Source: Candidatus Nanoarchaeia archaeon
GTDB lineage: Archaea > Nanobdellota > Nanobdellia > Pacearchaeales > GW2011-AR1
Direction: 5' to 3'
Assembly: GCA_028718805.1 (NCBI GenBank)
Contig: JAQUKY010000008.1
Location: 1 to 64,000, forward strand
DNA length: 64,000 bases
The first letter of the stretch is position 1; each line of letters opens with the position of its first letter. Positions 40,690 to 48,601 of the stretch are shown piece by piece. Made by a program: the position numbers and the translations under genes. The notes under the pieces are model-generated. The model was not told the DNA's origin. It did no database searches and was given only the letters and a program-made list of their open reading frames with translations.

Positions 40690-41532
40690 ATGGAAAAAGA
40701 AAACATTAACGATAAAAAATTAGAAGCAATTGTAAAGGGTTTCGGAAATCTTTTACCTAAAAATGATATCAAGAAAGCTTTGGATTATGCAATTCAAACC
40801 CATCGTGGACCAGATTGTCTGGTGAGATTAGTAACAAGTCCACTTCCAAAAGAAATTATACAGGATTATGCAGTAAAAGTATTTTCCATGCCCAAAGTTA
40901 AGAAGGTTAGTGATTTAGAAGACAATTTAGAGAGAATAGAAAAAATTAAAAAAGTTGAAAAATATTTGCCTCCAGGAATTGTAAGAGAATACTTAGCTAA
41001 TGCACTTAGATATTTTTCTAATAGTGATGAGATAAACCAGATTGAAAGTTACGAGATTGATGTAGAATCTTTGTCTAATACTTTTAATTGGTTAAGAAAA
41101 CTTAATGGAAAAGAAGGTACTAGAGAATTTAAAGATAAATTAAAGAGTATGGTTGTTTATAAAGAAAAAATAGAGGAATTGGGAGAAGAGTCCACAAATA
41201 ATTTATACAGATTGTTAGAAGATATTAAAGAATACCATAATAGACCTGAGATTTATGGAGGAGAGCAAGAAATAGGCAGACTCCCACCAAAAATCGAGAA
41301 AAAAATAAGGAGGGTTATTGATAGCATAGATTACTGTTTTAACCAGGGCAGTATCTTTCCCAAAGGACTAAGTTATGAAAATATTACTCAAATAGATAAT
41401 GTTTTTGATAGGTTTCATTGGAGCAGTAGTTGTAAAATGGAAAATATGTGCAGAAAAGCTAAAAAATTATCTTTCAAAAAGACAAAACTTCTTGCAGGAT
41501 TAAGAGGTTTAATAAATAAAGAATTAAAATGA
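40690..41532 (+). CDS. Hypothetical 280-residue protein, paralog 1
   Basis: An all-helical, soluble unknown. Recognisable blocks are SPLPKEIIQDYAVKVFSM, LPPGIVREYLANALRYF, LPPKIEKKIRRVIDSIDYCF and a C-terminal CKMENMCRKAKKLSFKKTKL. These blocks have counterparts in the next gene (LPIEIRRKYSEGMANSYLE, YPRISLRAKRVLDSI, CISGPGLCALRYI), so the two are diverged copies. The stop overlaps the start of the next gene by 4 nt. Function unknown. Confidence 0.65.
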   Translation: MEKENINDKKLEAIVKGFGNLLPKNDIKKALDYAIQTHRGPDCLVRLVTSPLPKEIIQDYAVKVFSMPKVKKVSDLEDNLERIEKIKKVEKYLPPGIVREYLANALRYFSNSDEINQIESYEIDVESLSNTFNWLRKLNGKEGTREFKDKLKSMVVYKEKIEELGEESTNNLYRLLEDIKEYHNRPEIYGGEQEIGRLPPKIEKKIRRVIDSIDYCFNQGSIFPKGLSYENITQIDNVFDRFHWSSSCKMENMCRKAKKLSFKKTKLLAGLRGLINKELK

Positions 41533-42389
41533 TAGAAGAAAAGATTAGTCCAAGAGAATTAGCGGGTTGGTGCATGAAGTACACAGGATTAGACAGCGGG
41601 CTAATTAAACTCATTACAAGAGCCCCAGAAAGTAAAGGGGCAATAGACAGCATGAAAGAGGAGTTAAATTTTTATAAAGGGCATTCTGGTTTTGAATACG
41701 AGAAAAAACGTGTTTTGTATAAATTTTCTCCTTGTTTGATAATCAAGGAGTTACCCATAGAAATCAGAAGAAAATATAGTGAGGGTATGGCTAACTCATA
41801 TTTGGAGAAAATTGGGGAAGAGAATGAATATACTTTTCTTGATGATGAAGTCTGTGATTCTCCTGTTCCCCTTTCTATGATATACTGGAATTCAAAGAAA
41901 TTTTTATCAAAAAAGACAAAAAGGGATTGTTTAGCAACTATTTTATATTGGACAGCCAATAAATCTGCAGAAGAATCTCTTGGGGTAGTTAGCCCTTTAG
42001 CTACTAGAGTTTATCATGACGATAATACTTTCGAAGAGGGTTTTCCTGGGAAAATCTCTTTATTTAGTCAAAAAGAAATATATAAAATATTAAAAGAATT
42101 AGGAAATCTTTATCCTAGAATAAGTTTAAGGGCAAAAAGAGTTTTGGATTCTATAAAAAATGTTGATAGAGAAATGGCTAATAGAAACTCTTGGAAATGT
42201 ATTAGTGGCCCGGGGTTATGTGCTCTTAGATATATTATTAAATCAAATATAAGAAAAAGAAAAATAGAACTTTTAAAACAACTAGCAAAAGTTATAAGAC
42301 CCTACCAAGTACCTAATTGTGGGCAATGGTTTAAGGATAATGAATGGGATTCTAAAAATAGCTTTTACAAATTATTTCAAAAAAATTAA
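41529..42389 (+). CDS. Hypothetical 286-residue protein, paralog 2
   Basis: A second helical unknown, coupled to and distantly related to the preceding protein. The N-terminal KISPRELAGWCMKYTGLDSG and central DDEVCDSPVPLSMIYWNSKK are specific to it. Cysteines near the C-terminus (SWKCISGPGLCAL, VPNCGQW) are at positions similar to those in the neighbour. No signal peptide or TM helix. Confidence 0.65.
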   Translation: MIEEKISPRELAGWCMKYTGLDSGLIKLITRAPESKGAIDSMKEELNFYKGHSGFEYEKKRVLYKFSPCLIIKELPIEIRRKYSEGMANSYLEKIGEENEYTFLDDEVCDSPVPLSMIYWNSKKFLSKKTKRDCLATILYWTANKSAEESLGVVSPLATRVYHDDNTFEEGFPGKISLFSQKEIYKILKELGNLYPRISLRAKRVLDSIKNVDREMANRNSWKCISGPGLCALRYIIKSNIRKRKIELLKQLAKVIRPYQVPNCGQWFKDNEWDSKNSFYKLFQKN

Positions 42390-42398
42390 AAAAATAAA

Positions 42399-42533
42399 AT
42401 GTCAAAATCCTTCACTATCACAAAGAAAATTGCCAAACATGGCAATCAGGCAATCATAGTTGTACCTAAAATCTTAGAAAAACAACTTAAGCCAGGCACT
42501 TTAACACAAGTGACGATTGAGATTTTGAAGTAA
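42399..42533 (+). CDS. Small AbrB/DUF2080-like DNA-binding protein
   Basis: A 44-residue ORF: SFTITKKIAKHGNQAIIVVP, then KILEKQLKPGTLTQVTIEIL. The pattern (basic strand, GNQAxxxVPKxxxKxLKxGT, strand) matches SpoVT/AbrB swapped-hairpin proteins and the small transposon-linked DUF2080 group. It starts 9 bases after the previous gene and is followed by palindromes that could be its targets (inference). Confidence 0.6.
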   Translation: MSKSFTITKKIAKHGNQAIIVVPKILEKQLKPGTLTQVTIEILK

Positions 42534-42577
42534 GCAAAAATATATAAACTTTAAGATTCTAGAAGTAATAGATAAAT

Positions 42578-42820
42578 AAATTGGTGCCCACCAATTTACT
42601 CAAGATGATATTCTGCCCTGGCGGGGCTATTGACCTTTTTGGCAGATTTTGGGGATATGGACTTACCTTAAGTTTAATGTTCTCCTCGAGACTCAAGGCT
42701 ATTTAAAGACTGCTATCTTCGAGGATAGAGCCTTAATCTTTACTATGCCATCTTAAAGATATAGCTTAAACTATACTATTCCATAGTAAAGTTTATAAAC
42801 CAAAGAGTTATGTAATATTC
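42578..42820. other. Repeat-dense intergenic region before the AAA ATPase
   Basis: Contains a 20-base palindrome AAATTGGTG-CC-CACCAATTT (42578-42597), the CCCTGGCGGGGCTAT element copy 2 (42616-42630) within CTGCC/GGCAG (42613-42617 and 42641-42645), a hairpin around CTATCTTCGAGGATAG (42713-42728) and ACTAT/ATAGT pairs near 42773-42788. A TATA-like tttataaacc lies about 27 nt before the ATPase start. Confidence 0.6.
42688..42714 (+). repeat. Direct repeat flanking the AAA ATPase, left copy
   Basis: A 27-base repeat beginning GAGACTCAAGGCTATTTAAA and ending GACTGCT; the right copy at 44006-44032 differs at two positions. Each contains a TATA-like ctatttaaag. Confidence 0.65.
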
Positions 42821-43981
42821 ATGGATATTGAATCAGAACTTTACAAACAAAATCCTTGGTGGGAAGGAAAATTTGAAGATAAGAGCATACCCAGAGAGAT
42901 TTACTTAAATGAGATATTTAAAAATATTAAGAGTAAAGAGATTATATTCTTGACAGGATTAAGAAGAATCGGAAAAACCACTATTTTAATGCAGGCAATA
43001 AAGCAGTTATTAACTAACAAAACAAAACCCGAGGACATCCTGTTCATAAGACTTGATTCCTTTAATCTCCTCGAGAATTCAGTTCATCAACTAGTTGAAG
43101 AATACAGAAAAATACATAAGAAAGCTGTTTCAGATTTTTTTTATTTATTTTTAGATGAGGTTACATCTAGAGATAACTTTGAGCAAGAATTAAAGAGTTT
43201 ATATGACAATGAAAACATAAAGATTGCCTGTTCTTCATCAATCGCTACTTTGATGAGAGACAAAAAAGCTCTTCTTACAGGCAGAACTAAGACAATAGAA
43301 GTAATGCCCTTAACTTTTCAAGAATTTTTACAATTTAAGAGAGCAAAGATGAGCAAGGCAGACAAGGCAAAATTAGAAAGTTATTTTAAAGATTATTTGA
43401 GAATTGGGGGGGTTCCCTATTATGTCTTAACAGAAGACCGAGCTTACTTAAACGAATTAGTTGAAAGCATTGTGTATAAGGATATAATCGCCTATCACAA
43501 AATCTCTGGAGAAAAAGCTGTAAAAGAATTATTTGTACTGTTGTGCCAAAGAGTTGGAAAACCAATGAGTTATAATAAGCTTGCGGAATTATTGAAAATT
43601 TCAGTAGATAGTGTTAAGAGATATGTTAGTTACTTTGAAAAAGCATATTTGTTTTATGTTGTTGACAGGTATTCTAAATCTACAAATGAGAGAGTAACTT
43701 CCCCTAAAAAAATTTATATTGGTGATGTAGGAATAAAAAATATTATAACCGAATTTAAAGATTTAGGGGCAAGCTATGAAAATCTGGTATTTTTGAAGAT
43801 TAAAGATAAAAACCCAAATTATTACTTAGAAAATTCAGTAGAAATAGATTTTATCACAAAAGACAGTTTAATCGAAGCAAAATATAACCAAGAGCTTAAT
43901 GAAAAACAATTAGAAGAATTTAGTGCAGTAAAATCAAAGAAAAAGATTATTGCTAATGGATATAAGTTTTTCTTAGAATGA
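42821..43981 (+). CDS. AAA ATPase with DUF4143-type C-terminus
   Basis: A 386-residue ATPase of the archaeal AAA_14/DUF4143 family. Walker A LTGLRRIGKTTILMQA (about 46-61), Walker B FFYLFLDEVTSRDNF, sensor-like IACSSSIATLM, TGRTKTIEVMPLTFQEFLQF; then IGGVPYYVL and a C-terminal PD-(D/E)XK-like region (YLENSVEIDFITKDSLIEAK) typical of DUF4143. Family members multiply in archaeal genomes; function is unproven. The gene stands between 27-base direct repeats, suggesting gain as a unit. Confidence 0.88.
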   Translation: MDIESELYKQNPWWEGKFEDKSIPREIYLNEIFKNIKSKEIIFLTGLRRIGKTTILMQAIKQLLTNKTKPEDILFIRLDSFNLLENSVHQLVEEYRKIHKKAVSDFFYLFLDEVTSRDNFEQELKSLYDNENIKIACSSSIATLMRDKKALLTGRTKTIEVMPLTFQEFLQFKRAKMSKADKAKLESYFKDYLRIGGVPYYVLTEDRAYLNELVESIVYKDIIAYHKISGEKAVKELFVLLCQRVGKPMSYNKLAELLKISVDSVKRYVSYFEKAYLFYVVDRYSKSTNERVTSPKKIYIGDVGIKNIITEFKDLGASYENLVFLKIKDKNPNYYLENSVEIDFITKDSLIEAKYNQELNEKQLEEFSAVKSKKKIIANGYKFFLE

Positions 43982-44005
43982 TTTGGAGAAATAAAGTTAA
44001 TCCTT

Positions 44006-44032
44006 GAGATTCAAGGCTATTTAAAGAATGCT
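44006..44032 (+). repeat. Direct repeat flanking the AAA ATPase, right copy
   Basis: A 27-base repeat starting GAGATTCAAGGCTATTTAAA, 25 of 27 identical to 42688-42714, located 25 bases after the ATPase stop. A palindrome ACTATATAGT follows at 44048-44057. Confidence 0.65.
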
Positions 44033-44125
44033 TCCCTATTATATGCAACTATATAGTGGTTACAAATAGAAGGGTTTAAATAGTAGGAATGCTTAGATAA
44101 ATTAAGAAGGAACAAAATAAATAAT

Positions 44126-44332
44126 ATGAAAAACAAGAAAGAAAATAAACTGGTTATAATGGTTAGAGCTAGTGGTGATTTCTTAGCAGGTCTTAGTGAA
44201 GAGCCTTTTGAAGGGGATGAAACTAGAGCTTATAGGGCTGGATCTATTATCCCTAAAGCATTTTGGAGAGGATTAGAACTTTATTCAAAAGCTGTTGGAT
44301 ACTTATTTATTGGTGAGAATATTACTAAGTAA
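44126..44332 (+). CDS. Small hypothetical protein
   Basis: A 68-residue soluble protein with AYRAGSIIPKAFWRGLELYS in the middle and a basic start (KNKKENKLVIMVRAS). Ribosome-binding-like aagaagg lies upstream. Not recognised. It sits just after the right direct repeat. Confidence 0.5.
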   Translation: MKNKKENKLVIMVRASGDFLAGLSEEPFEGDETRAYRAGSIIPKAFWRGLELYSKAVGYLFIGENITK

Positions 44333-44411
44333 TCTTGGTTATTTTTATTAAATTTTATAGTTATATTTCCCTGTAAAATGAGAATTAATGTGCGACAATC
44401 TTATAATTTTC

Positions 44412-44459
44412 ATAGCCCCTTGAATCTGCTCTAAATGCCAGGTTTTCTGGCTGGGCTAT
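44412..44459 (+). repeat. GGGCTAT element, copy 3, with hairpin
   Basis: ATAGCCC (44412-44418) pairs with GGGCTAT (44453-44459), enclosing CCAG (44438-44441) and CTGG (44447-44450). CTGGCTGGGCTAT matches copies at 39363 and 42616 except one base, and the similarity continues into ACCATTTTGGCA. Lies in the 216-base gap before the PRPP synthetase gene. Confidence 0.55.
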
Positions 44460-44548
44460 CTACCATTTTGGCAAGGAGATTAATCTATTACTTGAATTAT
44501 ATTCTCTATTGTGATAAAGATTAAAAATAGACAATATCTTCCAAGGTT

Positions 44549-45547
44549 ATGGAAGAGGTTGCTATAATCGCTGATTCTAAGGGAAAGGGGTTTGAATTTG
44601 CAAAAGGGGTTTATGAATATTTAAAAAATAAAGGCGAAGGTTTTTCAGTCAGATTAATTGATATTGAAAGGACTAAGTTTAAAGATGGGGAAGTTAAAAT
44701 AAGAATAGGAAGTAACATAAGAAATGCAAAATGTTTCTTAATACACGATTCTAATAAAGACCCTTATGAATGGTTTACAGAACTTGTATTTAAATTAGAA
44801 GCTATGAACTTTTCTTCTCCTGAAGAGATAAATGTTATTTTACCCTATACAAAGTTTGCAAGGCAGGACAGAAAAGATGAATCAAGAGTAAGTGTAAATG
44901 CAAAAGCTTTGGCAGATGTTATTTCATTATATGCAACAAGAGGAATGACTGTAGATCTTCATAATCCTCAAATGCAAGAGTATTTCAGCATTCCTTTTGA
45001 TAATCTTTATAGTTTTATAAGCCTTGTAAATTATCTGAAAAAAAATCATCCTGATATATTTCAGGATCTAGTAGTAGTAAGCCCTGATTTGGGCGGAGGG
45101 AAGAGGGCAGAATACCTTGTTAAAAAACTTTTGAATATTGGAGTAAAAGCAGATGTTGCATTTGGATATAAGACAAGAGAAAAAGAAAATGAAGTTGCTA
45201 GAACAGTAATCATAGGAGAGGTTAAAGATAAGAACTGCCTGATCATAGATGATATAATTGATACGGGGAATACTATGATTAAAACCGCTGAGAAATTAAG
45301 AGAAATAGGAGCTAAAAAAATATTTGCTTATGGAACTCACGGGTTGTTTACAGGAGGAACAGAAAGGTTTAAAATTTTTGACAGGGTTTTAGTTTCTGAC
45401 ACTTTAAAAGCTCCTGAAACAGGAAACTTAGAAATCGTTTCTTTGGTAAAATTGTTTGGTGAAGCAATATACAGAACAGTTATTGGAAAATCTCTGAGTG
45501 TTTTATTTGGAGATAATGAAGATATTTCAAAAGATTGCGAGATTTGA
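44549..45547 (+). CDS. prs: Ribose-phosphate pyrophosphokinase
   Basis: A 332-residue PRPP synthetase, making PRPP from ribose 5-phosphate and ATP. Motifs: FKDGEVKIRI, the ATP loop LPYTKFARQDRKDE, the metal/ribose site TVDLHNPQMQEYF, VVVSPDLGGGKRAEYL and the PRPP-binding LIIDDIIDTGNTMIKTA. Slightly longer than the usual 285-315 residues with an extended C-terminus. PRPP would serve the PurF homologue at 55662 and nucleotide salvage. Confidence 0.94.
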   Translation: MEEVAIIADSKGKGFEFAKGVYEYLKNKGEGFSVRLIDIERTKFKDGEVKIRIGSNIRNAKCFLIHDSNKDPYEWFTELVFKLEAMNFSSPEEINVILPYTKFARQDRKDESRVSVNAKALADVISLYATRGMTVDLHNPQMQEYFSIPFDNLYSFISLVNYLKKNHPDIFQDLVVVSPDLGGGKRAEYLVKKLLNIGVKADVAFGYKTREKENEVARTVIIGEVKDKNCLIIDDIIDTGNTMIKTAEKLREIGAKKIFAYGTHGLFTGGTERFKIFDRVLVSDTLKAPETGNLEIVSLVKLFGEAIYRTVIGKSLSVLFGDNEDISKDCEI

Positions 45548-45624
45548 AAACATAGACGATCTATTAACCTAGTAATCTTTTTAAGGAAACTGGAGAAAAA
45601 CGAGGTAATTATGGTTATTTTTGT

Positions 45625-45664
45625 ATATATAAATGCTTAAAAATCAGTGGTTTTTTAATAGAAA
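45625..45664 (+). promoter_or_regulatory. Hairpin leader, family 2
   Basis: TATATAAATGCTTAAAAATC, then AGTGGTTTTTTAATAGAAA before ATG 45665. Shares the TATA-type start, A/T hairpin and AATAGAAAATG end with the leader at 30499 on the other strand. Confidence 0.55.
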
Positions 45665-46006
45665 ATGAAAAATTATCAAGAGCAATTAAGCCAGAAAATT
45701 GAGAATTTATGGCAAGGCATAGGTGGGATGAAAGAAGTGGACAAATCCTTAAAAGAAGAAAAAGGGAGCAATGCTAATGTTTATCTAGCATTTGCTGCTT
45801 GTTCGAATTATGCTAAATTGCAAGTTCTCCTTGAGATTTATAATCAAAATTTTCATGATGAAAATATGAGAGAATTGGAAAAAACCGTAAACGAATATTT
45901 AAAAAGTCAAGAAGAAGAGGTATTGAGTTTTTCAATCAATAATCCTTTTAATTCTCTAAAGGGTAAAAAATCCAATTTCCCTCGTAAAACCGACTCTTCT
46001 TTGTAA
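45665..46006 (+). CDS. Hypothetical helical protein, related to 62225-62512
   Basis: A 113-residue helical protein. The stretch about residues 40-85 (YLAFAACSNYAKLQVLLEIY, NQNFHDENMRELEKTVNEYL) aligns by eye with FSLHLASYADYTKIKTLLQL and FNQNYDCQEMQDLEKETDEN in the protein at 62225, so the genome has at least two members. The last 25 residues are basic and probably disordered. Function unknown. Confidence 0.65.
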   Translation: MKNYQEQLSQKIENLWQGIGGMKEVDKSLKEEKGSNANVYLAFAACSNYAKLQVLLEIYNQNFHDENMRELEKTVNEYLKSQEEEVLSFSINNPFNSLKGKKSNFPRKTDSSL

Positions 46007-46049
46007 GAACTTTCTTAAGATTTTTAAAGGAGATTTTCTTCTTTGTTTT

Positions 46050-46817
46050 ATGAAACAAACAAGGCTGTTTGAACAGCCAAGAATCAGATTTTTGAACAAC
46101 TCTTTGTTAATTGATAGCGAAATACTTGTCCTTGGGGATTTGCATTTGGGAGTTCAGGAAAAACTGCAGGGACTACCAAACATTCAGTTTAAGGAGATAT
46201 TTAATAATCTAAGGGAGATTTTTGGTTTGATTGAAAAATATAAGATTAAACTCAAAAAAATAATTGTTTTGGGAGATTTTAAGCATAAATTTGGAGAAAT
46301 ATCTGATTCTGAGTGGAGAGAAAGTGTCAGGTTATTGGATTATTTTATTGAAAGGGTTGGAAGAAAGAATATTATTTTAATTAAGGGGAATCACGACAGC
46401 ATATTAGAGCCTATTGCGAGAAAAAGAAAATTAAAAATTGTTAATTTTTATTCGTATAAGGATATTGTTTTTATGCACGGGCACAGGGAATATAAGGAAG
46501 CCTTAAAAGATAAGGGGGATAAAATCAAAATTTTAATTTTAGGACATTTGCATCCAACAATAACTTTAACAGATGAGTATAAACAAGAGAGGTATAAATG
46601 TTTTCTTTTAGGAAAATGGAAAAGAAAAATTGTTTACGTTCTGCCAAGTTTTGGAGATACTGGATCTGGTTATGACCTAGCTAGGGATTCAACTTTTAAG
46701 CATAGAAATGGTTTGTTTATAGATGAAAAGAAATTAAAAAACTTTGAGGCCATTATCTACAATAATAAAGACAAAAAAGAATATGGTTTTGGAAAGGTAA
46801 AAGATTTAATGAGTTAG
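46050..46817 (+). CDS. Metallophosphoesterase (COG1407 type)
   Basis: A 255-residue calcineurin-like phosphoesterase. Motifs in order: LGDLHLG (about 30), VLGDFKHKF (about 74), LIKGNHDSIL (about 112), MHGHRE and LGHLHPTI (about 170). This is the archaeal ICC-like subgroup, often next to Lhr helicases; an lhr gene lies 7 kb upstream here. Substrate unknown, possibly a nucleic acid end or nucleotide. The first codons overlap the near-palindrome GGCTGTTTGAACAGCC. Confidence 0.88.
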   Translation: MKQTRLFEQPRIRFLNNSLLIDSEILVLGDLHLGVQEKLQGLPNIQFKEIFNNLREIFGLIEKYKIKLKKIIVLGDFKHKFGEISDSEWRESVRLLDYFIERVGRKNIILIKGNHDSILEPIARKRKLKIVNFYSYKDIVFMHGHREYKEALKDKGDKIKILILGHLHPTITLTDEYKQERYKCFLLGKWKRKIVYVLPSFGDTGSGYDLARDSTFKHRNGLFIDEKKLKNFEAIIYNNKDKKEYGFGKVKDLMS

Positions 46818-46823
46818 GGCTTC

Positions 46824-47024
46824 TTATAAATAAGCTAGCGGGTCTTCTAATCCTGAAGGTCGTCTTCCTTTTAATCCGCACCGGCCCAATCTGATTGCTT
46901 CTTCTGATAGTTTTTGGTAAAATCTTAATTCATTTTTTAAATATTTTTTAAACTTCCTTTCGGACTCTGTATATTTTCCTGCAAGATTATAATAAACCCG
47001 GAGGTTAGGATTTACTGATATCAT
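46824..47024 (-). CDS. Small hypothetical protein
   Basis: A 66-residue basic protein with a helical middle (ESERKFKKYLKNELRFYQKL) and a C-terminus GRCGLKGRRPSGLEDPLAYL. Its start overlaps the stop of the upstream gene by 4 nt, so it is coupled to it. Not recognised. Confidence 0.5.
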   Translation of the reverse strand: MISVNPNLRVYYNLAGKYTESERKFKKYLKNELRFYQKLSEEAIRLGRCGLKGRRPSGLEDPLAYL

Positions 47025-47383
47025 TCATCTAATTTTTTCTTAAAATTTTTATATAACCCTTCATAATGCTCTTTTCTTTGGTTAACAAGAGTTATAATCG
47101 GAGAAGATTCGTCGTAAGAGTCATTTTTTTTAGCTTCTTTAAAAAATAGGGATATGTGGTTCAACATAGGCAAAGATAAAATCTCCTGTTCTTCTTTTGA
47201 AAGAGCAGATAATTTAAGATCCTCCCCCAACAAATAAATTAACTTATGCTCCATTTCTTCACAATAAAAGAAATTTGCTCCGAATTCCTTATTTTTATAT
47301 ATCTCCTCACAGATTTTAGCAAGAGAGATTTTATTAGAGCTTTTAGTATTGTTTCCTTTATTATCTGACGTATTTGATTTCAT
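47021..47383 (-). CDS. Hypothetical 120-residue protein
   Basis: A soluble protein with a disordered S/N-rich start (SNTSDNKGNNTKSSNK) and a helical body (ISLAKICEEIYKNKEFGANF, MEHKLIYLLGEDLKLSALSK, SLPMLNHISLFFKEAKKNDS). Not recognised. Forms a two-gene unit with the small protein at 46824. Confidence 0.6.
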   Translation of the reverse strand: MKSNTSDNKGNNTKSSNKISLAKICEEIYKNKEFGANFFYCEEMEHKLIYLLGEDLKLSALSKEEQEILSLPMLNHISLFFKEAKKNDSYDESSPIITLVNQRKEHYEGLYKNFKKKLDE

Positions 47384-47430
47384 GTTTGGTTATAATTAAT
47401 TTATTTAGGGGTTTTGTACAAATAATAAAA

Positions 47431-47838
47431 TTATCCTTCTTTTTTTGGAGAAAGCCGGGGCATTGGCAAATGAAGAGGAAGGTTAAGTTCGTCCTCTAAC
47501 TCAAGGGCTTTTATATTGCATTTGCTCATTATAAAATTAAATAGAGGTACTCTAAATTTCTCTGAAACTTGTTTTTTCTTCCAGTCTTTGAGTATATCTT
47601 TTATTTCTTCTTTGTTTGGAAGAAGCACGGTCTGGCCCTTTATTTCTAGTTTTGCCAGAGCAGGATTATAATCTACATTAAAAGTGAAATCAATTTTGAT
47701 TATTTCTCCTTCAGAGAGATTTATCTTGTCTTTAGAGATATTGTCTATGTTTATATTCTGTTTTATCTCTAGTTTTCCTTCTTGTTTCTCCTTTCTCTCT
47801 ATAGAGATTTTATTTAGACTAAATCCTATTATTTGCAT
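47431..47838 (-). CDS. Hypothetical beta-rich protein (possibly SecB-like)
   Basis: A 135-residue protein with alternating strands (IIGFSLNKISIERKE, GEIIKIDFTFNVDYNPALAK then LEIKGQTVLL) and a C-terminal helix with a proline-rich end (LHLPMPRLSPKKEG). The long antiparallel pattern ending in LP.PRL recalls SecB-like folds, and similar small proteins are frequent in DPANN genomes, but I cannot confirm the family. Preceded by a TATA-like element on the minus strand. Confidence 0.6.
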   Translation of the reverse strand: MQIIGFSLNKISIERKEKQEGKLEIKQNINIDNISKDKINLSEGEIIKIDFTFNVDYNPALAKLEIKGQTVLLPNKEEIKDILKDWKKKQVSEKFRVPLFNFIMSKCNIKALELEDELNLPLHLPMPRLSPKKEG

Positions 47839-47920
47839 AAATATCTGATATTGTTGCAGGTTTTTAAAGATTGTTATTATTTATAATTAACCTTTTAAGG
47901 TATACTTGGGTTTTGTATTT

Positions 47921-48286
47921 ATGCCTGAATTGAAATTAGAAGAAGTAGAATCAAGCAATCTTGTTTTAAAATGGAATAGAGATAACCGACTACCCTTATA
48001 CTTTGTGTTGGATGAATTGGGCGATAGGCACTACGATTTGTTAGTATTTTCAGAACTTCAGCCTAAAAATGTTCCGGATGTGGAGATAAGAGAAAAAAGT
48101 CAACAATCATTTGCTCCTATTTATTACAATACCTTAGAAGAATCTTTTTATGGGTTTCGGGGTTGTATCGGAAATATAGACCTACGCAGGAATGAATCAA
48201 AACATGATCTTTTGAATAAAATGAGGTCTTTGGTTTTAAATTGTATTAATAACAGGTATTGGATTAGCGAACTTAACAAACCTTAA
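47921..48286 (+). CDS. Hypothetical 121-residue protein
   Basis: A soluble mixed protein (PELKLEEVESSNLVLKWNRD, YFVLDELGDRHYDLLVFSEL, YGFRGCIGNIDLRRNESKHD) with a helical end. Not recognised. ATG 47921 follows a TATA-like sequence by about 25-30 nt and is preferred over an upstream TTG. Confidence 0.6.
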   Translation: MPELKLEEVESSNLVLKWNRDNRLPLYFVLDELGDRHYDLLVFSELQPKNVPDVEIREKSQQSFAPIYYNTLEESFYGFRGCIGNIDLRRNESKHDLLNKMRSLVLNCINNRYWISELNKP

Positions 48287-48292
48287 ATAAAT

Positions 48293-48553
48293 TTACAACA
48301 AATCTTCTTCAGAAATAACAACGAAATCTCCTATAGCAATTATTGCATTATAAGGTATGAGGGTTTCTCCCTGATGAGATTTTTCCAAGCTAAGTTGATG
48401 GGTATATGGGGTGGGGTCTTTTACAACGATGTGAATTAATTCCCCAGACCTTGTCTCGAAAGTAATATCCTTTACAATTCCAAGTCTTTTACCTTCTTTT
48501 GTAACGACAGCTTTTCCTATAACCTCTTTATGCGGCTTTTTTTCAATACTCAT
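48293..48553 (-). CDS. PRC-barrel domain protein
   Basis: An 86-residue PRC-barrel protein: EVIGKAVVTKEGKRLGIVKD, ITFETRSGELIHIVVKDPTP and a final YNAIIAIGDFVVISEEDLL. Archaeal single-domain PRC-barrels bind RNA or partner proteins; one group takes part in archaeal cell division with CdpB/SepF. ATG 48553 is chosen because gtttataaag lies about 25 nt upstream, inside a longer frame. It is adjacent to the putative origin. Confidence 0.85.
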   Translation of the reverse strand: MSIEKKPHKEVIGKAVVTKEGKRLGIVKDITFETRSGELIHIVVKDPTPYTHQLSLEKSHQGETLIPYNAIIAIGDFVVISEEDLL

Positions 48554-48601
48554 GATTAAAGGATATAGAATTTCTTTATAAACTTTTCTGTGATTCCACA
48601 C

